A stretch of 64,000 nucleotides of DNA, taken from assembly GCF_014838715.1 (NCBI RefSeq), contig NZ_CP061947.1, positions 1,302,001 through 1,366,000 of the forward strand, given 5' to 3'. Under the pieces are notes generated by a model that was not told the DNA's origin, did not search any database, and saw only the letters and a list, made by a program, of their open reading frames with translations. Below, piece after piece: positions 28,250 through 36,405 of the stretch. The translations under genes and the position numbers were made by a program. The stretch is from Algoriphagus sp. Y33 (GTDB lineage Bacteria; Bacteroidota; Bacteroidia; Cytophagales; Cyclobacteriaceae). Numbering within the stretch: position 1 is the first letter of the stretch; every line of letters begins with the position of its first letter.

Positions 28250-28853
28250 ATTTGTAGTACATCATCGCCCCATAGATGATGTGTAGTACTCCAAAGCCCA
28301 AAGCCCAAAATATAAGCCCGTAGCCCGGAAAGAAAGCTGAAAGTATTCCCAGTACTAATTCGCAGTAGCCAAGGTATTTAATATCGCTAAGTGTGAAATG
28401 CGAAGCATTGATTAACGCCAAACCATAGAAAATCAACGTCGCCGGAGCAATTATAATGGTGTATCCCCGGAGAAAGAGGGCAATGCAAAAGAAACCGCCT
28501 ATCAAAAGAGGGATTAGTAATGCTTTTACAAACCGCTTACCGGCTGGACTCCATAGTTTACTGGAATTTCTTTGGCTTTTTTGCTGACTTAATATTAAGG
28601 CAGTGGCAATAGAACTTACCAAAACTACGCAGGCTGTAACAAGTAGCTTGGTGAGGGTTCTGGTATCCAAAATGTAAGCTGTCCGGAATCCGTAAGGTGG
28701 ATTAGGGTAATAAATCCAGGCATATGCTATCCCAACAGCAATAAGTGCATAGGTGCCGGCCAATATTCCAGATAGTCCACTGAGGGACAGAAAGCGGGTG
28801 CTCCGCTCCATCATGGATTTGATTTCGGCAAGTTCTTGTTCCGGTTTTCTCAT
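28239..28853 (-). CDS. Six-helix membrane protein coupled to the regulator
   Basis: 204 residues from the ATG at 28853 (MRKPEQELAEIKSMMERSTRF). A longer frame from 28877 adds an unlikely leader. An N-terminal soluble helix is followed by about six transmembrane segments (LSGILAGTYALIAVGIAYAW, LVTACVVLVSSIATALIL, and so on). The architecture is typical of proteins encoded immediately upstream of HTH_34 regulators. It may sense or transmit a membrane signal to the regulator, but that is inference. Confidence 0.75.
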   Translation of the reverse strand: MRKPEQELAEIKSMMERSTRFLSLSGLSGILAGTYALIAVGIAYAWIYYPNPPYGFRTAYILDTRTLTKLLVTACVVLVSSIATALILSQQKSQRNSSKLWSPAGKRFVKALLIPLLIGGFFCIALFLRGYTIIIAPATLIFYGLALINASHFTLSDIKYLGYCELVLGILSAFFPGYGLIFWALGFGVLHIIYGAMMYYKYDR

Positions 28854-28986
28854 ATTTAAAAGTACTTTGAGATACAAAGTAAAAGTAAAAATTCCATTTT
28901 CTAACTATTTGTGAAAAAAAATAGTTGGGAATAAGTATATCCTCAATTACACCAGTAGCAGATCAAAGGTGACTTCTTAAATGGTA

Positions 28987-29055
28987 AACACCAGCATTGA
29001 GGCCACTTCGGTCATCCCACCCATCAATCAAAGGAAATAAGGCTAGTGGTCATTA
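28987..29055. repeat. Dispersed repeat with GAGGCCACTTCGGTCA core, copy 3
   Basis: AGCATTGAGGCCACTTCGGT then CATCCCACCCATC and CAAAGGAAATAAGGCTAG. It shares 22 consecutive bases with the copy at 9427-9448. Noncoding. Confidence 0.55.
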
Positions 29056-29083
29056 TGGATAATCATGTTTGGGAAATAGGTTT

Positions 29084-29779
29084 TTACTCAAACTGCTGTA
29101 GCCGCCTCAGCACTTCTTCCTTATAGGATCTGCTGATGGTGAGCGCTTTTCCGGCGATTTCCAAATACTCATGTGTGTAAGAGTCTATTGATTTTAGGTT
29201 CCCGATGAAAGATCGATGGAATCGAATGAATCGACTTCCGGGAAGTTTCTTTTCGAAATTGGAAATGCTTTCTCGAACGATCAAGAATCGGTCTTTTAAG
29301 TGAATCTTGATGTAATCTGCCTGACTTTCTACGACTAGTATTTCAGAAAAATCTATTTTTTCCATCTTCCGATCCTGCCGTACAAAGATGAATTCTGACT
29401 TATCTTGAGCTGTTTGTGGGCTTTTGGTAACAAAGGATTCTCTGGCTTTTGCAACGGCTTTTAGAAATCGATCAAAAGGAATTGGCTTCAAGAGGTAATC
29501 GGTGGCTTGCAGATTGAATCCTTCTATAGCGTATTCTCTATAGGCTGTAGTGAAAATCACATGGATTTCTTTTGGGATAATTTTGGCAAATGCCATCCCA
29601 TCAATCCCAGGCATATTAACGTCCAAAAAAACCAAATCTACCTGTTTCTGTTGCACCTCATTGAAGGCTTCATTTGAATTGCTACAGCAGGCCACAAGAT
29701 TCAAATAATCAATCGTTGAGATAAACTCTTTCAGAATGTTTTGTGCTATAGGTTCGTCGTCTACTATGAGGCAGTTCAT
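29084..29779 (-). CDS. LytTR-family response regulator 1
   Basis: 231 residues. Receiver domain: acidic pair in IVDDEP, phospho-acceptor Asp in VDLVFLDVNMPGIDG, conserved Lys in YLLKPIPFDRF. A C-terminal LytTR DNA-binding domain follows (about 130-231; IFVRQDRKMEKIDFSEILVVESQADYIKIHL, split as FVRQDRKMEKID and ILVVESQADYIKIHL). The start overlaps the kinase gene upstream by 4 bp (ATGA). It is the output partner of that LytS-like kinase. LytTR sites are usually paired direct repeats, and I could not assign one. Confidence 0.95.
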   Translation of the reverse strand: MNCLIVDDEPIAQNILKEFISTIDYLNLVACCSNSNEAFNEVQQKQVDLVFLDVNMPGIDGMAFAKIIPKEIHVIFTTAYREYAIEGFNLQATDYLLKPIPFDRFLKAVAKARESFVTKSPQTAQDKSEFIFVRQDRKMEKIDFSEILVVESQADYIKIHLKDRFLIVRESISNFEKKLPGSRFIRFHRSFIGNLKSIDSYTHEYLEIAGKALTISRSYKEEVLRRLQQFE

Positions 29780-30864
29780 GATACACTAGTTTTAGGTGGA
29801 GTAGTCTTTAGCTGTAAATCGACTTCGAAATAACCATCAGATTTCCTGATATTCAATAGGTGGTAATTTGGATAGAGAAGATTGAGGCGCTTTTTAATGT
29901 TTTGAAGGCCTATTCCCGAAGAAGTCAGGTTTTTGGTTGAGAGGGTTTCATCATAGGAGTTTCTTAAAAAGAAAAGAATACGTTCTTCATGAATTTCTAT
30001 TTTTAATTCTACGAAAGCCTCGGTACTCTGTGACTTGCCATGCTTGAAGCTATTTTCCAACAGGGGGAGAAATAGCATTGGAGCAATCATTAGGTTTTTT
30101 GATTCCTCCGGAAAACTTGAATTCACCTGCAATCTATCTCCATGTCTGAGTTTTTCCAATGCTAAATAATCTTTCAAATGACTGATTTCATCTTCTAGAG
30201 GCACCAGTGATTTTTGGGTTTGGTATAAGATATAGTCCAAAAGATTGGAAAGCTTTAGGATAAGTTCTGGAGTTTCCTTGCTTTCCGCAATTGCAGAACC
30301 ATAAATCGTATTGAGTGTGTTAAATAGAAAATGAGGATGAATTTGCATTTTGAGGTAGGAGAGTTCTTCTTGTTTCAGTAGAAGTTCTCCATTCAGTAAG
30401 GCGTATTGTAGTTCCTGATTTCGAAGCCGTACTTTATGATTTTCCCGATAGGCAGAAAAGAATGAAGTAAGCAAAACGACTATATAAACCCCTATCATGA
30501 TAAGATAAAGATTCTTGGTTAGCATAAATTCAGTGCCTATGGAATCAAGGGAATTGATATAAATGAAGCCATAAAATGATGAAAATGCGATGAGGAAAAT
30601 GGAGATGACGATTGCATAAATCGTATAGAGTGCAAACCAAAAATACTTCTGCTGAAAGAGGAATTTTGGGATGATATAGAAACTGAACACATTCACCATT
30701 CCCATCGTGACCGGAAGTAGGAATGCACCAAAGGTAAATGCGGGCCCTAAGTTGGAAATTGTGATTCCAAAGTAAAAAGTGAAGAACAACAAAGCACCCA
30801 GGCAGATAGATGCCTGTTCAAGCAATTTCTTTGAAATGTGAAGCAGTAGACTCTTTTTGTTCAT
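29776..30864 (-). CDS. LytS-like sensor histidine kinase 1
   Basis: 362 residues. Four N-terminal membrane segments (about 17-140) are followed by a coiled coil. The His-kinase domain has the phospho-acceptor motif QIHPHFLFNTLNTIYG. The C-terminal ATPase has MLFLPLLENSFKHG (N box) and SSGIGLQNIKKRL (G box). It overlaps its response-regulator gene by 4 bp. The signal is unknown. No obvious target gene is adjacent apart from the membrane-protein cluster downstream. Confidence 0.94.
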   Translation of the reverse strand: MNKKSLLLHISKKLLEQASICLGALLFFTFYFGITISNLGPAFTFGAFLLPVTMGMVNVFSFYIIPKFLFQQKYFWFALYTIYAIVISIFLIAFSSFYGFIYINSLDSIGTEFMLTKNLYLIMIGVYIVVLLTSFFSAYRENHKVRLRNQELQYALLNGELLLKQEELSYLKMQIHPHFLFNTLNTIYGSAIAESKETPELILKLSNLLDYILYQTQKSLVPLEDEISHLKDYLALEKLRHGDRLQVNSSFPEESKNLMIAPMLFLPLLENSFKHGKSQSTEAFVELKIEIHEERILFFLRNSYDETLSTKNLTSSGIGLQNIKKRLNLLYPNYHLLNIRKSDGYFEVDLQLKTTPPKTSVS

Positions 30865-31080
30865 CCTAGAAATTTACAAGGTCTTTTAAAAATCTGTATT
30901 TGCAAAGAAATTGCGATGAATGACCGGTTTTGCCAGATAGGTAACCGGCAGTTGTAGATGTCGGTCACAAATCCGGTGAATACAGTCAATTATTTGCATT
31001 CACTGGTCGTTGGTCGCATTTATGAAAAAGGGAATAACTGTAGGGTTAAACTTGTGGTGTAATCAAAAAACCAAAAAATT

Positions 31081-31515
31081 ATGAATTCATTAACAACAAG
31101 CATTGTACTCGGACAAAGTATGGTATTCTCAAATATTCTTATTGAACGATTTGTCGAAGGAGGATTAAGCGGAATGACACTGGTTCTACTTTGTCTAGTA
31201 TTAGCCACCTTTTTTACTTTCAAGGCATTTGCTCACTTGAATGGAGAGCAAGCCAATTTCTTGAAATATAAAAAGCTGATCAACCAAGTAGCCCTGCTGG
31301 GGTTGGTGATTTCCTTTGCCAACAGCCTACTGGGGTTGATCCAAGGTTTTGATGCACTGGAGGCATCTGGGGGAGCTGAACCCGCCATTTTAGCCGGAGG
31401 TCTTAAGATCACGTTGCTCTCACCATTGTTTGGTTTGACAGTTTTTATTCTCGGGTATACTGCGACTTTTGTTTTGAGCTGGATGAGAAAAGCTGATACC
31501 GAAACAACTGGTTAA
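31081..31515 (+). CDS. MotA/TolQ/ExbB-like proton channel protein
   Basis: 144 residues with three transmembrane segments. The central one (about 24-46) follows the EGGLSGMTLVLLCLV pattern. Two C-terminal helices (about 68-88 and 108-136) correspond to the ExbB/TolQ channel core (ALLGLVISFANSLLGLIQGF and LLSPLFGLTVFILGY). It is short for the family. No ExbD/TolR partner lies next to it, so it is an orphan or works with a distant partner. It probably belongs to a proton-motive-force-using complex. Confidence 0.75.
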   Translation: MNSLTTSIVLGQSMVFSNILIERFVEGGLSGMTLVLLCLVLATFFTFKAFAHLNGEQANFLKYKKLINQVALLGLVISFANSLLGLIQGFDALEASGGAEPAILAGGLKITLLSPLFGLTVFILGYTATFVLSWMRKADTETTG

Positions 31516-31541
31516 TTATGTGAATAGGCTAATAACATGTG

Positions 31542-31991
31542 CTAATCCCCTTCAGGTACAGCCATCGTATGATTTCCAACTAGTAGGCATTTTCCCTCAA
31601 TCTCTACATAAGTCCGCATAAAATGATACTTGGTAGGGGATGGATCCCGATCTACCATTGTGAATCCTGTGACGATAGCTGTGTTTCCTGTAATTGCCAC
31701 TTCTACATTGCTTTGTATTCTGGATTGCGTGTTACTTGTGCCTTTTGCAGCCTGGTCTTCCGCTCGTTTTACGACGGCTTCCTTTGTGTCAATCATTGAA
31801 GCGTGATTGTGAACCCAGACGAAATCATCAGCCAAGACATTTTTGAAAAATTCAGGATCGGGTTTGAGGTTGTTTTCTTCCCATTGGGCATCCAGTGCTT
31901 TGATGGATGCTTCGGTCATACAGTTTTGTTGTGCAAAAGCAGAAAAGTAGGTGAATAAGCTAGTGATCAAGAAAAGAAAGGTCGGTTTCAT
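31542..31991 (-). CDS. Secreted SnoaL/NTF2-like (DUF4440) protein
   Basis: 149 residues. A signal peptide (MKPTFLFLITSLFTYFSAFA) precedes an NTF2-like domain: WEENNLKPDPEFFKNVLADD, FVWVHNHASMIDTKEAVVKR, and strands VAITGNTAIVTGF and KYHFMRTYVEIEGK. This is the DUF4440 pattern. Periplasmic ligand-binding or enzymatic roles are possible and none can be chosen. Confidence 0.83.
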   Translation of the reverse strand: MKPTFLFLITSLFTYFSAFAQQNCMTEASIKALDAQWEENNLKPDPEFFKNVLADDFVWVHNHASMIDTKEAVVKRAEDQAAKGTSNTQSRIQSNVEVAITGNTAIVTGFTMVDRDPSPTKYHFMRTYVEIEGKCLLVGNHTMAVPEGD

Positions 31992-32031
31992 AGGAGATTA
32001 GTTTGCAAATAGAGTTTGACTGGGTAGAAAT

Positions 32032-32514
32032 TTAACCGATTATTGATCTTATACCTAATACAATAGCAATAACTCCAAATAAGCAAATTCCCCAATAGGG
32101 CTTTCGATTCAGTGGGTCTTTTCCCCAGAAAGCCAAGGTAAGCTTCATCATCAGTGGTCGATTCTTCGCAATCCAATTGTAGCCGTGATCACTTATTGAT
32201 TGAAAGAACCCGGACTTTTGATAGAGTCTATGCCAGCGTTTTTTGGGTTTCGGGAAATACCAAAACGTCCGATAGGCGGAATCCGGTCCACTGAAAACAG
32301 ATCCGTCTGTTTCGATCAATCTGGATGCTTTTTTAAACTCTTTGAGCGGAATATCAGGGAAGTCAGATGCTATTTCCTGGAAAGTAGTATAGGTCAAGCC
32401 TTTTGTTTGGCTCTTCCATATGATAATCCAATACTTGCAAAATCCACATTCCCCATCCCAGATAAATAAGGGCTGAGTTGGTGGATTTTGTGTTTTTTGG
32501 ATGTTGGCAAACAT
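32032..32514 (-). CDS. DCC-family (DUF393) thiol-disulfide oxidoreductase-like protein
   Basis: 160 residues. The N-terminal WDGECGFCKYW is the DxxCxxC motif that names the DCC family. It is followed by IIWKSQTKGLTYTTFQE and GSVFSGPDSAYRTFWYFPK, the usual second motif. A C-terminal hydrophobic segment (YWGICLFGVIAIVLGIRSII) suggests membrane attachment. The redox role is predicted from the CxxC only. Confidence 0.87.
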   Translation of the reverse strand: MFANIQKTQNPPTQPLFIWDGECGFCKYWIIIWKSQTKGLTYTTFQEIASDFPDIPLKEFKKASRLIETDGSVFSGPDSAYRTFWYFPKPKKRWHRLYQKSGFFQSISDHGYNWIAKNRPLMMKLTLAFWGKDPLNRKPYWGICLFGVIAIVLGIRSIIG

Positions 32515-32780
32515 AGGAGGAGGTATAAGGTAAAAAGATGTTGGCTGATATATATCCTACGAATTTCAGTGCTGATTGATTTGGGATTCTTATTTTGGTA
32601 GGTGAAAATATCATTTTCCTTTGATAATCAAGGTGTTGGTCAATCGATCTTAAGCTTATGGATGAGCAAAGATATTTATGGAGCGAATTGCTCTTTTCAC
32701 CTATTATTTTTTACCTTTCTTCAGTGATGGATTTAAATAATTAATCATCAATTCTTCACCATTTAAACTCCCAAACTGCT

Positions 32781-32788
32781 TACTTTTG
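32781..32788 (+). promoter_or_regulatory. -7 element upstream of small multidrug export gene
   Basis: TACTTTTG matches TAnnTTTG, 20 bases before the ATG at 32809. A weak TTTA lies about 20 bases further upstream. Confidence 0.45.
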
Positions 32789-32808
32789 CAGCATTCAATT
32801 ATTGATGA

Positions 32809-33270
32809 ATGTTATTAGATTTACTTACCGCAATGCTTTGGAGCATTTCCCCCTTTGGGGAGGCTAAAGTTGGAATTCCTTACGCCTTACTGAAGGGCGT
32901 GAATATTTATCTGGCGTTTCTTTGTTGCTTTTTGGCCAATGTGTTGATTTTCCCGATCATGAATTTCTTTTTCGATGTAATCAACCGGTATTTTTTGAAG
33001 TGGTATTATTACAAGAAGGCTGCGATTTTTGTAGGCCGCCGCGCAAAGGCGGGAGCAGGGAAAAACGTTAAGAAATATGGTTTTTGGGGTCTGATGGTTT
33101 TCGTGGCTATGCCTTTTCCCGGAACCGGGGTTTATGTGGGAACTATTGCTGCATATCTTTTTGGACTAGAGCGGAAAAAAGCATTCTTTGCAAATGCCAT
33201 CGGTATATTCATATCATGCGTAATTGTTTGGGTTGCTACTTTGACCGCCATGCAGGGATTTAACAATTGA
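32809..33270 (+). CDS. Small multi-drug export family protein (COG2426-like)
   Basis: 153 residues with four hydrophobic stretches. It matches the putative small multidrug export family: AMLWSISPFGEAKVGIPYAL at the N-terminus, AFLCCFLANVLIFPIMNFFF, the conserved loop KKYGFWGLMVFVAMPFPGTG and VYVGTIAAYLFGLERKKAFF. The family name is historical and transport has not been shown for it. The Pro-Gly-Thr-Gly motif in a re-entrant loop suggests a DedA-like relation. Confidence 0.87.
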   Translation: MLLDLLTAMLWSISPFGEAKVGIPYALLKGVNIYLAFLCCFLANVLIFPIMNFFFDVINRYFLKWYYYKKAAIFVGRRAKAGAGKNVKKYGFWGLMVFVAMPFPGTGVYVGTIAAYLFGLERKKAFFANAIGIFISCVIVWVATLTAMQGFNN

Positions 33271-33550
33271 AGTGTTGGATCAGCTCATTTGGAGCTCAAT
33301 CAGTATAGGCATATCCCATTCAAAACAGGAATGAAATATTGGGGTGGGATTTACCATGGGTGATTGATAAATTTTAGAATTTATCCAGGAGGAAAAGGGA
33401 TACAATAAAATGCCGTAGTCATGGCCGGTATCAAAAAAGGGAATGGTGTGGAAGTGAGTTTTTTTGTTGGAGACAATTCCGGCTACGGTTTTTTAAGCAA
33501 TTTACTTCGTCTAGATAGACAGGCTGCATTGAGCGTTAGAAATGCTGGCA

Positions 33551-35302
33551 TCAATCAATAACCCCATGCTTTTTGAGTAAGAATGTGGCATTCTTACTGG
33601 TGGTAATGCCCTTTTTCAATTTAAAATCATAAATCACCTCGTTATTTACCACCTCGCTTTCAAAACAATAATTGCTGAAAATGTCTTTGTGTTGATCTGC
33701 CAAGACTCCCATTTTTGAATCGTGTGTAGCAAAAAGCAGCATGCAGTTCAATTTTGAAAACTTGATTGCCAGAGAAATTGACCCACTGAGCTTATCTTCA
33801 GAATTTGTTCCCTTGAGGGTCTCGTCCAATAAAACTAACCCCCAATTTTCTTCAGTGATATTTTTTTGAATTTCCGAAAGCCTTAATACTTCTGCGTAGA
33901 AAAATGATTTTTGCTCATTTAGAGAATCAACTGTTTTGATTGATGTAAATAAATTGCCCAGCGAAGTTTCAAAACGGGACGCAAAAACAGGAGCCCCGAT
34001 ATGAACTAACACAAAATTAATCCCAATGCTACGTAAAAACGTGCTTTTCCCGGACATATTAGAGCCTGTTACGATATTGATTTTAGCTTCTTGATGAAAA
34101 TCATTGGTTACACAGTTTTCCTTAGGGACAAATGGATGACCCAATTGATTAAAGTTCAAAATCCCGGGCTTGTCGGCTACTAAAGGAAACGTATAGGTGG
34201 GATTGTTGAATTTGAAAAATGCGATAGAAATCAGTTCTTCTATTTGACAAATAGATAAAACCAAGTTCCCAAAATCAATGGGGTTCTCTGACTTAAGATT
34301 TTCTGTTTTTCGAATCACATGGATATCCAATAAGAAAAAGCCATTGGTTATAAAATTGGAGGATTTTTGAAAATTTAGTATAGAGGTCAACTTTGCTAAA
34401 GAAGTGCTATTCCTTTTACAATCTAGAGATAAGTTTTTAAGCTGCCCACCTTCAAAGCTAAACTTATTGAGGTGATCGGACAGCTCCTGATATTTCTTAA
34501 TTATGGAAATACTGGTATCACGGGACAGTATTTTGTCCGATTTTTTTTGCTTTACCCAATAGTTTATCATCAAATTAATTACAAATAAAATTATCCAATA
34601 GTGATGGGGTATTACCTGATTTATAGCTGATACCAAAGCCATAATAGTTCCTAGGGATAATGCTATTGAGGAAAATGTTAAGCTTACCCCAACTTTTTTT
34701 GTTCGATTCTTGAGTGCCTGATCGAGTGAGTTTACTTCCGGTTGGGTTTCAAAATATTGTAATGCAATAGCATTAAACACTACACATAAGGATACCTTTT
34801 GGGACAGCTCTTCAATTGATTTTTGTCTTTTATAAATGTGGTTCCGGTCATTGCTAAGTTTGGTGACTGAATCAATCAATATACTTTCCGAAATCTGTGA
34901 TGATGTCCGATTTAATCGGGAGTATAAAGAATTATCTCCCAATACATCTAAGTCAAAAGCGAAAGGATGGCCTTTTTCAATTCTATTAACTGATAATTTT
35001 AATGAGGGAATATCATTATTAATTATTTTCAATTCCCTTTGGGCTATACTGTCTACATTTTTGAAAAATTCGCTTTTGTTTTGAAATTTTCTATAGGCCT
35101 TTATTGAAAAAATGAAGGCGAAAAGACCAATTGCAGAAAAATAAATATAGCTACCTGACTTATTGAATGAAAGAACCAAACATGTCAAGAATCCGGCAAA
35201 AAAGAAAAGTCTCAAGAGTTGAATAATGAAAAGATTTTTCTTGCTATCCTGAAGATTAATCCTATTTGATTGAATTAGATTATGATAAAAATCTGATACC
35301 AT
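33551..35302 (-). CDS. Membrane-anchored MutS-like ATPase
   Basis: 583 residues. The C-terminal MutS ATPase core (about 380-583) has P-loop GSNMSGKSTFLRS, the MutS-specific VLVHIGAPVFASR, Walker B WGLVLLDETLKGTNS and LLFATHDSKMG. The middle resembles the MutS core/lever region. No N-terminal mismatch-recognition domain is present. Instead there are hydrophobic pairs near residues 28-65 and 205-250, so the protein is probably membrane-bound. It belongs to a MutS-related group common in Bacteroidota that is unlikely to do classic mismatch repair. Slightly AT-rich. It is downstream of a perfect 20-bp inverted repeat. Confidence 0.88.
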   Translation of the reverse strand: MVSDFYHNLIQSNRINLQDSKKNLFIIQLLRLFFFAGFLTCLVLSFNKSGSYIYFSAIGLFAFIFSIKAYRKFQNKSEFFKNVDSIAQRELKIINNDIPSLKLSVNRIEKGHPFAFDLDVLGDNSLYSRLNRTSSQISESILIDSVTKLSNDRNHIYKRQKSIEELSQKVSLCVVFNAIALQYFETQPEVNSLDQALKNRTKKVGVSLTFSSIALSLGTIMALVSAINQVIPHHYWIILFVINLMINYWVKQKKSDKILSRDTSISIIKKYQELSDHLNKFSFEGGQLKNLSLDCKRNSTSLAKLTSILNFQKSSNFITNGFFLLDIHVIRKTENLKSENPIDFGNLVLSICQIEELISIAFFKFNNPTYTFPLVADKPGILNFNQLGHPFVPKENCVTNDFHQEAKINIVTGSNMSGKSTFLRSIGINFVLVHIGAPVFASRFETSLGNLFTSIKTVDSLNEQKSFFYAEVLRLSEIQKNITEENWGLVLLDETLKGTNSEDKLSGSISLAIKFSKLNCMLLFATHDSKMGVLADQHKDIFSNYCFESEVVNNEVIYDFKLKKGITTSKNATFLLKKHGVID

Positions 35303-35520
35303 TTTTTAAGAATAAATAGTTGATTTATTGTGACTAAGGTTTAGTAAGATATAGTTGTTTCCTTGCTTATAAAATAATATATCTTTTGAATGTGATTTCA
35401 ATGAACCTATGTTTTTTTGATTTTTTTGGAAATGAGCCCAATGTTTAGAATGTATGTGCAAAAGCGGATTAGAGGTGTTTTCCTGCCCATTTAGTGCAAT
35501 GTTCTTGCATACACCACCTC

Positions 35521-35565
35521 ATCCATTTACTCTACATACATTTTGTGTATGTAGAGTAAATGGAT
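35521..35565. repeat. Perfect 20-bp inverted repeat, 5-base loop
   Basis: Arms at 35521-35540 and 35546-35565 (ATCCATTTACTCTACATACA and its complement) around TTTTG. There is no T run, so it is not a typical terminator. It lies in the 360-bp gap between the end of the RidA gene and the start of the MutS-like gene (both minus strand). It may be an operator, RNA hairpin or the remnant of a tiny mobile element. Nothing else is seen in the gap. Confidence 0.75.
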
Positions 35566-35662
35566 ATAGGGCAAAAAATTCAGCCGTCCTACCGGATGAA
35601 ATGACTGTACCGGAGACTTGTTTTACTGATCTGTAAACTTTTTTTAAGACTAGCCAGTGATA

Positions 35663-36097
35663 TTACTTGGGAAGATGAGCTATGAGTTCCACCTCTAATT
35701 TGGCACTTTCCATATATAATCTGTCAACTTGCACCCAAGTCGCAGCGGGAAAATCATTTTTGTAGTATTTCTTGCGGGCTTGGTTATATTTTTTCATCGT
35801 TTCAATATCAGTTGTATATAGATTTTCTTTAACGACATTTTGGAAAGTTGCACCGTAATTTTTTAGTGATGATTCCAATGCGCTATAGACTCCTTCAATT
35901 CCTTTAGGGGTTAGTTCAGTTGTTACGGCACCTGAAATATAAAGTATGTTGTCCACTTTTATTACTTGAGCGTAGCCCGCTATCGTATCTTGTTCCGTGT
36001 TATTCCAGTGCCACTTGTCTTTTTTGATATTGGATTGTGCCATTCCCAGGTTACTGAGTAAAATGGCAAATAGGATTAAGAAGGTTTCAGGTTTCAT
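35663..36097 (-). CDS. Exported RidA/YjgF-family protein
   Basis: 144 residues. A signal peptide (MKPETFLILFAILLSNLGMA) precedes a Rid domain: YAQVIKVDNILYISGAVTTE, SLKNYGATFQNVVKENLYTT (usual pattern L..LGA....DVV..T.Y.T) and a C-terminal PAATWVQVDRLYMESAKLEVEL (usual P.R..V.V..L...A..E.E). The catalytic Arg of RidA (normally in the P-A-R segment) is replaced: the text reads PAATWV. It may therefore not be a 2-iminobutanoate deaminase. Exported members are less studied. Confidence 0.87.
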   Translation of the reverse strand: MKPETFLILFAILLSNLGMAQSNIKKDKWHWNNTEQDTIAGYAQVIKVDNILYISGAVTTELTPKGIEGVYSALESSLKNYGATFQNVVKENLYTTDIETMKKYNQARKKYYKNDFPAATWVQVDRLYMESAKLEVELIAHLPK

Positions 36098-36346
36098 ATT
36101 TATTTGATTTATAGATGGTTATAGTAATATTCCCGGTTTTTCACAAAATAGTTAACGTTTTATTGAATTTGAAGATGGATTACTCGTAATCCGGATGACT
36201 TAAAACCTTTTGTATTCACTAGTTACAATGGATTTAGCAGAAATTCAGCTATTTTTCCCGCTTTTCCATTGAATCATTTTCGCCTTCCTTCCGTTATTTC
36301 CACCCTTGCCTTTCGACTTACTCAAGTATGAGTTCCAAAATCTTCA

Positions 36347-36378
36347 TTTGGGAATGGCGACGGGCAAAAGTATCTTTG
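36347..36378 (+). promoter_or_regulatory. Predicted promoter of the aguB-aguA operon
   Basis: TTTG at 36347-36350, 20 bases, TATCTTTG at 36371-36378: an excellent Bacteroidota sigma-A match. Transcription would begin near 36384, 20-odd bases before the TTG start at 36406. Confidence 0.65.
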
Positions 36379-36405
36379 TAACCTATCCATTAAAACCGAA
36401 CTATT

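Noticed and set aside
33410..33500. CCGTAG...CTACGG pairing with T run after the small multidrug export gene
   Set aside because: The arms are about 65 bases apart with weak inner pairing, so a terminator call is not supported.
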